Positions 13,445 to 29,142 of a stretch of 64,000 nucleotides of DNA are shown here, one piece after another (position 1 is the first letter of the stretch; the number at the start of each line of letters is the position of its first letter). The stretch is taken from assembly GCA_027574665.1 (NCBI GenBank), contig CM050648.1, positions 46,663,200 through 46,727,199 on the forward strand. The letters are read 5' to 3'. This stretch comes from Rhynochetos jubatus (taxonomy: Eukaryota; Chordata; Aves; Eurypygiformes; Rhynochetidae). Below the pieces are notes generated by a model. It made no database searches. It had not been told where the DNA came from and saw only the letters and a list, made by a program, of their open reading frames with translations. The position numbers and the translations under genes were made by a program.

Positions 13445-14458
13445 TTCTGTTTCTTAGGAACAACAGTGAATTCAGTAGATATGTCCCATGGTTACTTTTC
13501 TTTGACTAGAATAAAGTCAGAAGCAACAGACAATGTGTTACAACTCCTCTATGTGGGCTTTGAAGTTCTCTTGTAGTAGATTTTAGGTTCCACATTAAAA
13601 GAATAAAATAAAAGCAGACATCGCCCTCTGCTTTGAGACAGCAACAAGTATTAAAACAATTTATTAGAATAGAATTTTTTTCCTATAACATTCGGAGAAG
13701 AGGAAACTGCATCTTGTAAGAGACTCCCACCAACCAAGCAGTTTCTCCTTATTTTACTTCCTGCCCAAGTTTCCATCTGCAGATCACTAGAAGACTTATC
13801 AAGTAGTCAGTCACCTTTTAAGAACACGAAGCTGCATTTCCATCTGAACCAGGAATCAGTAGAAGAAAACTGGCCATTTCCATAGGCTCCAGATAACCCA
13901 CCTGTCCACTAATAGCTTAATGATTATAGTTGAACTCTACATCTAAAGTACGCTGTTATTAAGCAACTCAGTATCCAACCTCCGCAGCCACATAGACTAG
14001 CTCCCAGTGTTCAAACACCCCTCTTCTTCCATTCCCAATTCTTTATCGGCACAAGCCCTGTTACCAAAAGAACACCAGCATGTCGTAACAGTGATGTAAG
14101 TGCCAGACCACAAGCCCAAATGAGGGAAGGAGTGTGTCTAGCTCCACCTCACACCTTCTCCATACACATGGTAGCAGAGGCAACCCAGCTGTCAAGCTTC
14201 AGTCCTTAAGCAAAAATGAGAAGTAGCTCTGGGCTGCTTAAGCAGATCACACTGTCTTTCTATGCAAAGGCCATTGGACTGGAGCTGGCCCACAGACTCC
14301 TCTTGGAAGGTACAAAATTAAGCCAATCAGTAACCATTTCAAAAAGTCCTGAACTAACAAACAAACAAAACAGATCAGCTGTATTTCCCACCTGGGTACT
14401 GGAAATCAATTCAGCCATTAATGAGCACTTTATGTTTTGTAATTATATACCATTCCTA

Positions 14459-14647
<189 letters not shown>

Positions 14648-17178
14648 TTATGCGCCCATGCAGTTTTTATGTAGTCATTTGTGAAAGGCAGGGAACGGTA
14701 GTGTTGAGACTGGAGTCCTTTGTCTGTTGGAAAGCCAGATACAACCCAGGAAACTGCAGCAAGAATAGGATTTACTTGCTGTTTTTGTGCATCATCTGCT
14801 ATATCCGCCTGGGAAAAACTCTTACCAGGCTCCAAATAAAAGAGTCGAAATATACAACTGATTTTATGACACAACAACAGCATTCCTTTCAGGCAGGAGG
14901 GAAAAAAAAATCAAAACAGGCCAAAAAGAGACAGCTAGTGTTCTTTTTATTTTCATTACTTTAGTAGTTTTTGAGGTCATTTGAATATTCTACACTTAGG
15001 TTTTGTCATGACCTCAGGAACAACATTGGCTGAAACCTTCCATTGGTAAAGCAGGAGCTACTGTGAGAATTGACACAGATAGATTTCAATTTTAAAATGC
15101 TTTTTTGTTTCAAGAGACGATGAAAAATGAAGTAGTCAGAACAGTCACAGCACACAAGATGCTACATGACAGAGTGTAGTATATTTTTCCAGTTCAGCTC
15201 AGTTTTCCACTCCTTTGCCTTTTCCAATTGAGCCCAAAGTAACCCACTTCTCTTTCCAGATATAACCATCTCGTACAGATTTTTCTGGTTTTCCACTTCC
15301 TTTTTGTCCCCATCAGTTTTAAGCTGTTAAACAAACAGCCACTCTTTTGCTCATGTCAAGTGCCAGACAGACAGCCCTGGAAAATGAAACCTTTCAGTGA
15401 GCAGTAAAAGGTGCAGCACAGGCCACGGCAATCAAGCTTCCCAGAGCATCTTGCCAACGTATCTCAGCTAGAACTTGCATTTCTACCCCGGGTAAATAAG
15501 AAATCAGTTTGGTCTCCAAATTCACCCGATCCTGAGCTTCTCTCTAGCAGTTACCAAATGATGGCAATTGTGAAAGTATCTACTACTATGTGGATACCTG
15601 CCCACTAGGAACTACAGACACCACCACATCATATCATGCAAGTCATCAAACTGTGAAAGGTGCTAGCCAGGGCTGTAATTCAAGCAGCTCACCTAAAGCC
15701 AAAGCCTCCCTACTCACTACAGCTTCACCAGCTCAGCCCTCTCCCCCCATTTTACAGTTCTGATATACTGCCTGTTCTCCTCTTTCACAGCCAAAACACA
15801 GTTTACCAAATCCTTTGGTTCTTTGTTACAGATGAGCTTTGTATCCTTTATCTTTCAGTTCCACAAAGGAAAATGCAGGAGTGGGTCTGTGCTAGAATGG
15901 TCCGGGAGCTGAGCTGAGCTTATCTCATGTACATCAATAGGCAAGATTCAAAAGGAACCCGTCAGGAAAGGAAAACTGAAAGGTGATGTGAAAGGCGAAA
16001 GAAGAGTGGGTAGGAGAGGACGGCAATGAGTAAGGACAGAAGGAACTGCATAGGGCTGGGAAAAGGGCCATTGCACAGTGAGGGAAGAGAAATGATACGA
16101 TGTGTTAGCGACAGAGCCACAATGACACATTGGAAAAATGACAATGCGTATAAAGATTAAGGCTAGGATGAGAAAAGATTAATGGTGTGAAGAGACAAAA
16201 ATGGAAACTTCAACCTTCAGAAAGAAGACAAAGAAAAACGACAAGGTAAAATGAGAATACACCAAAATAAAGGGAAAAGAAGGGTACTGAACTGGGAACA
16301 TTCCAGAGTGCAAACTGGAAAGGACAGAAGAGGAAACTACACTGTACTGGACATGGCTATGAAGGAAACTGTGTGCACTTGAAAGTGGGGTTACTCACTG
16401 TGGAGGATTCCCTGTTTCTCTTCCTGAGTACAGGCCCCTCAGCACACCTGGGCAGCTCCTCCCTGCAATTGAGAAAATTTGGGTAGCCCTGTCCCCTTCT
16501 CTACGACATCACATCCTACTCTATAAAGTCAGTACAAGTGCCAAGTATTACCACGTGAGTATGACAATAATGGGAAGGAAACAATAAAGCTACGCAAACA
16601 TCAGAAGTCACCCTGTTCTGGACAATGACAGAAGGGAAAGCAGTTTGTGCTGAGGAAGCTGCACTGAACTAGTTGTGGAAACAATGGCCAGACACAGGGA
16701 TACAGAAGATCATCTTCACCAAACAACAATGAAACCAACGAGCAGGATGCATATCACCACTACAGAAAGTTTAATCAAACCCACAAGGCAGATTTCAAAT
16801 ACCACAGTGTGAAGTGAACACAGTCAGGGTATAATGACAAACTGAAATGCAGAGTATGTTAGACAGGCTGAAAGTGCTGGAGCAAACAATTGCCCATTGT
16901 GTGGACTTGTTTTATGCCGGACATGTAGCGTGGGCTGCAGTTCATATACCCCATGAATTTAATTCTGTTCATCTAACCCTTTAAACCTTTTAAAGCCTGT
17001 TATTTAAAGAACTGTTCATACCCTAACTGAAAAGCATCAATTCTCCAATTCAAACAATGCTTAAGTTGAAAAACCTGTTATTGTGTACCCGATTAAGTTT
17101 GCTTTATCTGAATGAAGATTAATTTAGCAGAGAACCTTAGCAAGGATGGTTTTTTCCTGCCCCTCCTGCCATGCTGTG

Positions 17179-17219
17179 CCCCCTTCCCCCCACCCCCACC
17201 CCCCCCCCCCCCCCACCCC
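17179..17219 (+). repeat. C-rich tract
   Basis: Cytosine makes up nearly all bases here (CCCCCTTCCCCCCACCCCCAC, then a long C run). The complement is a G run in ASXL3 transcript sense and could form a G-quadruplex. Confidence 0.8.
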
Positions 17220-20200
17220 GGTTTTAACCTAACCATTTATCACAGTAAGAAAATGAAAATAATTACTTGTGAAAACATTTTAATGATAATCTCATTTTCT
17301 TCCCCCAGTTATGGAAAACAGCATCAGAGTATTATTTAAGAGCCTGTGAGCTAATGAATACACTGAACTGATAATTGCACTATGTCTCTTGCCTCTGTAT
17401 CTCACCATTAGCACTGCTAAAAGCCTGCAATCTCTTTTTCATTTCTAAGACTTTAAAAAATAATATTAGGAATTCAAACTGAATTGCTAACTGTGCCTTA
17501 AGGCACATAAAATACTAAAATGCAGTAGTGTAGTTATCATAGACTTCTTGGTCAGAAAAAGTAATGCACACTGGGGAGGAAGCCTTTATCTGTTTAAAAT
17601 ATCTTTCACCTTCCTCCCACTACATCCACCAACACTCATATCGTATATGGGCAGTGACTAATAATGCTGAAATTAAAACATGCCAACGTACTGTTAGGAA
17701 AAGTATGATTTTTTTCAGTGTGTTTTGTTAAGGAGGACAATGGCAGGCAGAAGAATAGTTTGCACTGACTGCAACCTCTATCAGAGAGGATCAAATATGC
17801 TCTATTTATTCCTGCCATTCAACCACAGCCTTAAAAAGAGACAGCCACTAAATAACTGGGACAAATAATTTGATACCCACCAGGACAATCTGGAGAACAG
17901 AAGTAGTCATTGCACTGAACACATTCTTGGTGCTCATTCAAATCCTGCTAAATAGCTCAAAGAGAAGATGACTTGGCCCCTACCAAGCACAGTGGAAATC
18001 AAACCTCCTGGCAAAATAGTAGCACCCTGACACATTGTTATGTTTGTATCACCTACACATGTCAACCCACAACTTCAGAGATATTAAATAATTACACAGA
18101 TGCCACAACACATACATTCCCAGTGTCATTGGAAAAGTCATGTCAGTTATATGGGACAAGAACAAACCCAAATTCCTTTTCTCACCGTGGCATCTATTAC
18201 CTTCTGTGCATTGACAACTTGCTCGAAAAATTCAGTTGCCATACTGGGGAAAAAACCACTTTCCAGTGAACTCTTAACAAGAAAAGTCTGGAGCAGAGTC
18301 AGGACACTCAGCTTTGTGTCAGGCAAAAATCCTCCTTGTATGCTCAGTTCGCCTACAAAATGAGAAGCAAACCTCTAAAGAATTGATGGAACGATTCGTG
18401 TAATTTATATACACAGCTGCTTGTGACTATCCGAATCAATCATTTGCATTTCAGCCATCAGAGGGAACATGAGAAGAGGGACAGCACGGAGAAAGGCGAA
18501 CTAGAATGTTGGCTTTCTTGCCTCCCATAAACACTCCTACAGAAATGGGGAAGCTTTGCCAGCGAAGCAGCCAGAGAAGCAGCCACTACTCCTGCAGCTA
18601 TCAGTTATTCTGCTGACAGAAAAATATTCTTCTAAACAAGAACCAAGTGTGGTTTGATACTGTGCTGTGGTCCAAAAGCAGCAGGCAGATCAGTCGAGTT
18701 GATGCTAATTGTGCAGCCAGAGTACAGTTAGTTGGAACCGTAAAAAGCCTCTTCCATTTCTGGAAGTTGCCTGCAGGGATCTGAAAGTCAGGTAAGCTGA
18801 CAAAAATCAGGATCATTTTATCATGCCTGCTTGGTCAAACTATAGGCTGAACCACTACTCACAAACTCAAGCAATTCTCTGTAGACCATTATTTAAATAA
18901 TTTGGGAGGAGAAAGCAGAACAGTACAGTTATTGCCACTGCTCCCACTCAACGGCTAAAACACAAGTCAGGCTGAACTGCACAACAGACAATCTTTACGG
19001 CCCAAAGACAGTAGGGTGAATAAAAGAACAGAAAAATAACTTTCCTTCTCCTAAGCAGAAATGATACACGGTATTTTCTACCAACCCATTACTAAATTGA
19101 TGAATTGAAAGATGGAGTCCCAAACACGGTACAAGAACAGCGTCCTGGAAAAAATCCAGCATTGTCTTTTCCAGCTGCTTGTGTGAGGTTAACAGGAGGA
19201 CTGACTTCTATTGTGGGAAATGCCCCACTCAAATCTTTTGTATTCATTTTTGATTAACGGCATTAGTCATTCATTGGGGAATTATCAGCAGCCTGGTAAA
19301 AGTTCAAAGCCCTCTGTGTGAAGGAAGACGGGTAAACGGTTAGGAGAGTAGGGTAGGGTACAGGGTGGGGGAAGAAAGGAAGTGCATAGAGATGGATGAA
19401 GAGAAAACAGCAAGAAGATTAAGAGGAGTGAGGCTACATGATACAGGAAAAAGAGGAAAGAGGGATGAAAATAAGAAGGGAAGATGCACTACAACCCATT
19501 TTAACATGAGTTCTCAAACAGATATTCATGAAGCTCTTGCTGATAGGCAGGACTTTTGTCTTTGAGCAGCTGCAGTTACAACAAGGAAGCTATAAAATCT
19601 GAATAGAAGAAGGTAACATTTCATAAGAGATGTCTTTGGTGGTATGCTCCCTACTATGAATTTCTCTCTGTAATCCATGTGTCACTACAGATAAGAAAGT
19701 AAAATCAAGCAAGGAAAAGAAACAAAGTTATAACACAAACAAGAAAAGAACACATAAAATACCTAAACCTGCTGAAATACCTTAAATTCGTTTTAACATC
19801 AGTTACACGCATGCTTACTAGTCCACACTCTTTTTAAGGTCAGAGGTAATGCTACTGACTTGTAGAGCTTAAATGGTTTAAAAAAAACCATTTTCCCCAG
19901 CCCTCTTCCCCCAGCTTTTTCAGTCAAAATCACTTTGCAGTTCCTTTAGCATGAACTACAGGGAACAACTGGGAGAGTGTGTCCTGCTAGAGAAGTTCTA
20001 CTAAAGAAATTAGTTAGAGGTTAGCTTCGCTAACCTTCCAGATACATAAAGCATTATCATCTCGTAAAATATTGAATGAAAGAGCAAGAAAGAAGCTGAA
20101 TGATTTTTTTGTTCATTCCATTATTTGGACTGGCTGGATTAAGGCTTGTTCTAAGACGCCTGGACCCTTTTATTGTTCTTTTTAAAATTTATTTATAATG

Positions 20201-23200
20201 TCATATTTTAAACTGATAGAAAGACAGTAAGAGTGCTTTGGAAATTCCAGATAAACTGTACACTTGACATTTTGAATTCAAAAGAAATTGGATTACAATT
20301 CAGTTAAAATTAAACATACAATTGTGTTATTCCTTTAAAAGGCACAAGCTGTAGCAGCAATGACATCTTGCCATTGCCAGTGGCCTCATCCATCACACCA
20401 GAAAATGTAAGTTTTCAACCCTAACCGACTGACTTATAATAACTTATTGATCTGGTCTAACATACCGAAACAAAAGGAAACCTTTGTATTTCTCTCCTCA
20501 CTAATGCAATCAGCCTGTCTGAGCAACCAGGAACTTTCACTTAGAGGGTCTGTCAGCACAGATCCATGAACACCTCAGTGACTGTAACAGGATGAATTCA
20601 GTAGGCACACAGAATCCTGTCAGATTTCTGTGAGATCAGAATCAAAGATACATACCCCAGTGAGCAGAACGTCAAACTTGCTACCCCGGTATGGGTTCCA
20701 TTATTAGCAGCAGGATTACTAGCAATGACTTCAGTTTGAGCGATGGAGCATCCAGATTCTCAGAATGACTGCTCAATTCTGACAGTGCAGGCCGGCCTCC
20801 AGACTTCTGCTTAGCCATGCAAGCCAAGCCTCTCCTCTTGCTTTCTATAACAATACCCCATTGCTTCTTACTCTGCCCAACCTTCCTCTACTCTCAGATA
20901 CTCTCACGCTCTGAGGTGTTGCAATACCCCTAACTTCAGTGTCTCCCACCTTTCCGCATCCCTACTGAAACACCTTTCTTCCCTTGTCCTTATCACGGTA
21001 CTTTCTTATGTCCTCTACCTCCTGAAACATTAGCACATCCACACAGATGCAGTTCATTGCCACGGGTTCCCCAAAACCCACACACAGGTACGCAAGCTCC
21101 ACCTCAGCAGTCAGTACTGAACAGCTAGCTAGCAGCACGCTGTAGCTCCTAGGTGCTGACAGCACAAATTGTATTATGAACCTCCATGGCTTGCAGACCA
21201 TATTCTCTGTCTATTTACTTTAGAGCAGAAGTTTCAATTTCCGTATCAGTGCACCTAGCTGAAAAACATGGGTCAAAGCTGCTTACAACTACAAATCATT
21301 ATTCCAGGGAAGGGGCCAGGAGCAAAACACAGCTCTACCACCCAAAACCAATACTGAAATTTGTATTCATTCGGTGATCACTCAGGCCACAATCCTGAAA
21401 TGCCTCTAATTCCAGCAGGGATGAAAATTCCCCTTTGGCACCTACCCCTGTACAAAATGAAGAGAGGCCATGCTTAGGTGACTGGAACTAATGGAGCGGA
21501 ATGGATATGAGGGTCCTGTCAGCTGCCTTTATGTTACACATAACAGAGTAAAGAACTACCAGTGGTGTGAATACGTTCATCACTACTAAGACGATAAGAA
21601 AAAAAATACTGAGAAACACCAAACCCCAAACATATTCATTTCCACAGATGCCATTTTCTCTACTGAAAGCTGATACAGAAATTTTTTTTCTGATACACTA
21701 AAAGGTTTGCTGAGTAACTTATGTTTCAGTATAGTAAAATTAAAAAAAATATGAAGAGTTAAACTTCCCAGAAAAAAACAGAGAGAATGTGGTTTTTTTA
21801 ACAGCCTTCATCGCTTAATTTCCTCAGGCAAATGTAACGTGTAAGGGTTACTTTTAATGTGAGAAATAAAATTCCTACTGGCTACTCTCTGGCTGTTCCA
21901 AATTTAACAGGAGGTGACAGTTATGCCGGTTTTCTTGCCATTGCTTTACTATCAGAGTTTATCTTGTTAGACAGTGTCCTAAAGATACAGACCTAAGATG
22001 TCCAGAAGGCAAAAAAAAAGGAAAACAAAACAAGAAAAAACAGAATACAGCAGAATACAAATAAAATAATTGAAACTATGCACTCTACCTAAATATTCTT
22101 ACGCATTAGTTTTGGCCATTTTAAGGATTTCATCCAGGTAAAACTCACTGCAAGGCTAAGACAAGTTTCATGCTGCAATTGACATGGATTCCATTGATGA
22201 AGCATGAATATATTTAACCAACCAAAAAGTTCTTCTATCCATGTTACTAAAATGTGGTAAATGACAACAAACATAAAAATAAAATGGTAAAAATTATAGT
22301 TCCATTTTAATTCTGTCAGGTAGATGGCAGGAAACTACCTCATGAGATTTACAGCATATTTTGATGCTTCAATGAAAAGCCAGTGTAAGTCACAGTGATC
22401 CTCTTAACCTCACAAGGGAAACCCATAAACTTCACAACTCAGTTGCTTGCGCTGTTCCTCGCTCACAGGATGATACACAGCATCCCTCCCTCTGAATTAA
22501 TAAGCAAGCACAGATGCAGAAGCTTACTAAGCATCTATCTTAGTAATTTTATCCCAGAAAGACAGACCAGAATGTGTCTAAAGCATGGAAACTCTGGAAA
22601 GAAACTCCCAAGGCGTGTACAGCAAGTGATGAAGCTGCAAGAATGAAAAGTCCCTTTCAATCACAGGCACAACAAAAAGCCACTTTCAGTTACTTGAGCC
22701 CACCTGTTCAAGTACAGCAGGCAAAACAGTACACCGAAATCTCCACAAAACGAAAAATGATGAAAGCTTTGCGTTCGGTTTTGGGTTTGTTGGTGGGGGG
22801 TTTTTTGGTTACCTTTTTTTTTTTTTCAGGGGGTGGTGCTGGTGCTTGCTTGTTTCTTTGTTTTAAATTGCAAAGGTTTTCTTTCTTGTCAGAACTCACA
22901 ATACAGAAGAGGCTTAAGAATCCTTGGGTGTTATGCAGTTTTTCCCTTCCAAAACCCTCACAATTATTTCACATCAGTTTTCATTAGCGTGAATCATGAC
23001 ATCATTGTGTACAGAACAGAGTTCACCGGCACAATCCAGATCTGCTGTTTAAATTGCTCCGAGAGCAGATATGATAAGTCATGTTTTTGAACTAAAGAAA
23101 CACAGCCTTGTGTAAAGAGAGATTCTTTTGTTAGCTGTCAGTGGGATTTTGCTATCTCTGTTAAATATATAATGGTTCGTGTCATAACAAAGATCAGCCA

Positions 23201-26200
23201 TCGTGTTATGGCATTTATCTTCATGAGTGAAGAGAGGAAGGGCTACTGTGATTTATTCCGTCTCTCCTCATGAGACGATTAATGTCGTAAGAGATTAGTC
23301 TTCAGTACTGACTTGTACACAGAATAAAACACAGGGCTGGAGTGGGATGTTAGGCAGTTTTAATTGCCACAAGTTTGGAAGCCCACATTACTTACAGATG
23401 GCACAGTTGACAATTATTCATCTAAGATTTTCAAAAATAGGAGAATATTTTGCAGTTCACTAACTCATATCCATTTTGTGTCATTTATTTGTTCAGTCCT
23501 TCTTACCAGTTTTTGCACATAGTCCTTTCCCCCATCTCATCACCTAAGTCCACCCACGTTTGTCCTGTTAAATTTATTGCAGAACTGAAGTGCATACTGG
23601 TGGTTTATAGTGGTATTTGGTAGCATCTGTTTAAAGGTTTGAAAAATACACTGTTTAACAACTATTACTAAGAAACATTTGTCACAACACAGGCAAATTA
23701 CAAAGAACATATAATGGCTCTGTATCTGGGTTTTATTCATACGTAAATGAATAAAGAAAACTTGGGATAGAAGGAGAAGTTTTCTTCAAGTTTTGAGAAA
23801 AGTTACATGCTCACTTCTTCCCAGGGACCTTGTAAAATAATATGACTATCCTAACTTTAAGTTAATAATCTTTCAAAAGCCTATCACTTTGGAGAAATGC
23901 ACATAGGATATTTTGTTTACATGCTTCCCCCTCCTTCTTACGAAAAAAAATTACTTGAGATAATACGGTGATTAAAAAAAAGTGATGAGCAAAAGTTCTG
24001 TTAAATATGGAAGAATTATTTTTCCCCCAAAATGGGAGATGAATTGTCCATATTTTCTTAAATTCTCTTTTTCTGAATATTGCTAAATCATGCCAAGCTA
24101 GGTAAACTTTAATCCTTGCTATAAAAAGGGTTTTTTTTTTTCTGTTAAATCCAGCAATTCTTTACCACTGGTTTACATCAAATAGGACACATTATTCTCA
24201 CCACAAAGCGTTATCTTTATCTAGGCTTCTCAAGTACTGGCTTAAACATTTTATCAGGCTGTTAATCAGATCCACATATAATGTGATCAGCAACTAAGAC
24301 CAGCCCTAACAGCGAGATCGGCCAGGTAGTAGGGCAACATTATGGCAGGGAAGAAGGACCATGAAAGCTAAAGACTTTTCTTATTGATGGTAAGGGGATA
24401 GGAGAGAAAAATCAATGAGTCCTCATCAGTACAACTGTCTCCCAGCTGGATGCTGATTTCCCTTAGAGATTTAAACCAATAGGAGCAATCACTCGCAACA
24501 GGTAACCAAATTCAATAGGACCTCCAGCCTATGAAGAAGGAAGGTGAACTGTGACTTCAAAGCTGGAGATCATAAGGAGAGAAAATGCTGATTGTTAAGC
24601 CAACAGCTTATAATCAGATCTCAGACCAAAATACAGAACGTCTTCCCACATGGGGGGAACACCTTAAAATGTTCAGGATAATCTGCAATTGCTGTGAAGG
24701 CTCCAAACTGCTGACCTGGCCTGAAGGCATTATCTCGAGCTACAAGACTGCTCCAAGTAAAGCTGGACAAGCACTGCCAGCCACACACATCATGCAACTA
24801 CCATCACTGAACTCCAGTCACAACAAAGTCACTGGGCAACAAAGAGGAACCACAGAGAATTTTGTAAGGGAATCTAAATACAGGGACACCTCATAAAGCT
24901 AGACCTTCTCTTCAAAGAGAGATTCTATTTTTAAGGGTCCTTAATATCACAGCATATTTCTTATCCTAAGAACCCTCACTATACATTGAACAGATTCAAC
25001 TGTTACCTGTCAGGACAGTAATTCTAACCCAAGAAAAGCAAACAAAGAGAGAGCAGAACATGACTGTTATTCAGTATATTTAGTCATGGTCTTCCTTCTC
25101 TTTGTATGAGCACCAACATACATACACATGAGGACTTGAGTTTTCCCGAAGTCACACCTCCTCAGCAGTAAAAATTATCAGCTCCTACAAAATGCTACTG
25201 GCAAATAAATTCAATGTCTATGGGGTTTAGGCACATCACTTCAGATTTAATTGAATTTAACAGAATGCAACATAATTAAAACACAGTATTTTGCTTTCAG
25301 GATAAAGGCCCTGTCTTTTACAGAGAAGTCAGGGTCTTTTTTCCATTTGGTGTTTGACTGCAATCCTTATACTACCAAAGTTTGAGAAAAATCTAAACTT
25401 TAAATATGAAGGCTTGGGGGCTTCAGCTGGTAATCTAATTAAGTGAAGTGTTACCAAAATAAATAAGTAAACAAATGAAATACAATTTTATGCTAGAATT
25501 CAGAAGGTTTTCTTTTTTTCCTCATGTCTTTCATTGTCAGTCATAGGGGTTTTTTTTCCTCCCTTCAGCTTTATTTGCTATTCTACTTCTCATTGGTACA
25601 AGAACATCTCCATCTCTTATTCATCACTTCCCAATGCAGCACTACCATTTTCCTCCCCAGGATTACATCAGTATCACCCAGGCACACACTCTTTTCATCC
25701 CGTGACATGCCAGCAGACATAAACCCAGTTTCATTCTCTTCTACTAATCCCTGAAAATGTATGCACGTACTAAAAGTAATAAGCTTCATAACTATTATTA
25801 TGTATGCATGTAGCACTTTAAACCTCTTTTTTTTCAGAGCATTCATCCTCAGAATGCTTTCCCCAGGTCCCTTCTCTCCCCCTCCACACCCATATTTTTC
25901 TATAAAATTAACTCCGACATTTAACATTTTAACTAACACATGAAGTTTCTTGCCATAACAGCTCTAAGAATGCTGATGAGAGCAAACAGCTGCAGTGATT
26001 TTTAATTTTTTTTTTTAAACCTCTAATTCTCTTTGCAGCTCTTTCAGAAGTACTTCCCAATCACCATGCATATATACCAACCTCAGTTATCTAGACAGCC
26101 GCTTTTGTCGATCTGGCTCAGAATGAAGACAGGAGCTTTATTTTACTTTATTTAACATTACTTTAAATAGCTTGAAACATTCTGCTACAGCTCAGACAAT

Positions 26201-27758
26201 AATATAATGAGTTAGCACATGAAAATTACAGTATGAAACGGAGTCTGTCCTCATTAAGGATAATTAAAATTGACTACACAGATAGATATTTTCTTTTTTT
26301 GTTGTTGGGTTTCTTTTTTTTAATTTAATGGAAGTGTTAAAGATTTTGAGAATTATAGTAAGATGAGAATGTTTTGATAACGTGTCAATCTGTCTCCAAG
26401 CAAAGTAGGTAAACCTACCAGTTAATGGAAACAGACATGTTCTCCTTTTCAACATATTAATGTTTTCACTAGACACCGATCTACCAAAAATTCTAACAGG
26501 TTCCTGAAAAAAAATAAAAATAAGTTTTTTAAAAAATCACAATCAGGTCAAATTAATTTGGAAGATTAAGATAATTTAGATTTCTTTTTGTTAGTTCGTT
26601 GTTTTTCCTGAACAGATTATAAATCAATAAGATGACTCTTTTCTGATCTAACTTTCAAAATCCATACAAAACATTCTTGATCAACTGCTTTGACTCTATT
26701 ACTCCTTTTTTTTTTTTTCTGGTTTCCCACCTTCTCATAGTTCACAGACCAGTTGAAAGACAGCCTTTTAGGAGTCCCTGAAACACAACAGCTTCAATGT
26801 CTGTTCAGACACTGGCTTTATCCTCAAGGCCTTTCACTCTTGCCTGCTCCTCTTATTGCTTCTCTCTTGCACTGTATCCTGCACCCTTCAGTCATTCAAG
26901 CATCTGTTTGCTCACTTCTCCCACATTTATGATCTCTTTCGTTGGAAAACTCCCCAGACATCCCTATATGAATTCTGGAGTCTCCTCAAGGGCCACTGCT
27001 GCTGTGGGTCTGGAGGCTAAACTAAACTCATAATGGTTACAGCGAACACGTAACATTTACTGTGAAGGGCTGATCATAGCAGAGTTACTGAGAAGTTCCT
27101 GTGGAGATACTTAATAAATGTAACAATCACCAGCAATGCATGCAGTAATTGATAAAAATCGCAAAATTTACCTTGTGAAGCCACAGCCTTGTAGTTAAGT
27201 GCTTCTACAACTCTAAAAAGAGCATGTTTTAATATCACAACCACTTAGTGGAGTTCACCATCATTGGAACACTGTATCACAAAGAGCAGGAAAGATAACT
27301 GCAGTGTTCAAGATTACTAAAAGCAGTAGTTCCATTTTCTGTCAGCATCTGCTCCCTGGGGGCCGATCCCATGCTCTAGAAACCACAGTATTTACTAACA
27401 GACTTTTACTAAGGATGAGGAGCATCAGGTCAAGACAGAGACGTAGGGCTGGTTATCATTGACAAGATCCACTCAGGTGAGTAGTTCTCATTCCAAAAGC
27501 GATGGGGGGGTCTGCTGATCCCTGCACACTGGAGGGAGGAAAAGCATTATAGTATGAAGAAGCTGGTTTGCAAGATGAAACCACCATGCAACTGGGCCAA
27601 GCCAAAAGCTGGGAGCAGTGTCCATTTCCTGCTATTGACGTCTACCCAAAGGATGCCAGGGTTTCTTCAGGGCAGACTGAACGTCCCCAGGCACACAGAC
27701 TTGTTTCTGAGATTCTCCCAGTCAGTCCCACAGGGCTGTAACCCAACACTTGACATGA

Positions 27759-27841
27759 GATTTATTTATTTATTTATATAAATATAAATAAAATGTGTGT
27801 CTGTGTATATAATATGTATATATATGAAATGTATATATAAC
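27759..27841 (+). repeat. AT-rich simple repeat (ATTT)n and (TA)n
   Basis: TTTATTTATTTATTTATATA is followed by AAATATAAATAAA and then TGTGTATATAA and TATATATG segments. The first half is close to an inverted repeat of itself. Confidence 0.8.
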
Positions 27842-28323
27842 ATTTGGGCTGCTAAGTCAGGAATTTGAGGGACCACATCAAAAATGCAAGCCTTATGCTG
27901 TCCTCTCATCAAATATTTTCTACTGGGATACCTGGCAAAAAGCACTTCAGCTATTGCCCAGGAGGCCACTGTTGTACTGCAATCTATATTCAAAGCTGCA
28001 TAGATATACTGGGCAGGGTGAAGTAAATCATCACAAGAATCTCTACCATTATTTTAAAAGATTATTACCCTTATAAAAGACAGGTCATGCTCTATACTAC
28101 CAGTTCCCTTCTGTTCTACGATATGGCCTGATGGACCCAAGCACTTGCTGAACTGTCCAGCTGTTTTGCTGATGTGTGCTTAACAGACAGGAGATGTTTA
28201 ATAATGCAACACAACTTGACAGCACAGCATCCCAGGAACAGGACAAAAGGAAGACAAATAACCTGTTTGACAAGGGTTGCCAATGAAGCAAAATTGGTTA
28301 CACAGATTTCTCTTATTCTAGGC

Positions 28324-28342
28324 AAAAAAAAAAAAAAAAAAA
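28324..28342 (+). repeat. Homopolymer A run
   Basis: Nineteen consecutive A bases in ASXL3 intron 1. No SINE body is recognisable next to it, so it is annotated only as a homopolymer. Confidence 0.9.
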
Positions 28343-29097
28343 GTTTCAAAACTAGAGACCTCAGTAAAAGAACAATCCAGGCAAATGCCTGGTAGTCCCT
28401 GACATCTTCAGGAAGGTACACACTTGAGGAGCTATGGGTCATCTTGAAACTGGTAACAAAAAGGTATTATTATATCTTCAATAGTAACTTATTTGAAAAT
28501 GTCTTCGGCAGTGATTTACTGAGCTCATTTCACAGCTAGACAGTAAGCCCCACAATGTTATCTTACTTTTTCCCTTTTAAAACAGAGGATGACTGCTTGC
28601 AAGATGTCTCAAAAACCTGCATTATAAACGAAACAAATTATGAAATACATCAGAATGCATTAAGCATTACTGCTCCAAGTACAAACCTGCTACAGCATTG
28701 CTACATCAAACTGCTGAAAATATCCAAAGACTAAGTTTCAAAAAAGCCTCAAAAAAGCAGGGAATGTGAATGTGCACCATTACATGGATACAGAATGCTC
28801 AATCTGTACAAGTAAATTGATGTCTCCTGTTTAGTCACTGTCAAAAAAAAAAAAGGGTAAAGATGTATTTGAATTCTAAATCATGCCCTTTGGACAACTT
28901 TTCATAATCATTATACTCTCCTAGTTCTCTCAGTTTTTCAGTAGGATGTGAAATTCCACAAAAAGACCAGATTCTGGCAAGGGCCAGAGAAGTCCCATCT
29001 CCTATAGGTAATGAAAGTTACTATGTGATTTTATTGATTTCACAAAACTAAAACTAACATTTTGGGCACGTGACTTATTACCAAGTCTAAACATACA

Positions 29098-29142
29098 AGG
29101 TGACCTTGAGGCCCTTTCCAACCTCATCTTCTCTGATTATCG
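29098..29142 (+). mobile_element. Possible short CR1 3' tail
   Basis: The sequence AGGTGACCTTGAGGCCCTTTCCAACC followed by a TCT-rich end resembles the GACCTTGAAGGTCCCTTCCAACC segment near the 3' end of CR1. It is only about 45 bp and could be coincidental. Confidence 0.35.

Noticed and set aside
13265-13576. 103-codon plus-strand frame in intron 2
   Set aside because: No family resemblance, AT-rich codon use, and it contains the 17-bp tandem repeat.
23221-23276. Imperfect inverted repeat around TCATGAG, considered as an RNA hairpin
   Set aside because: The arms pair poorly, with several bulges, and nothing supports a microRNA precursor.
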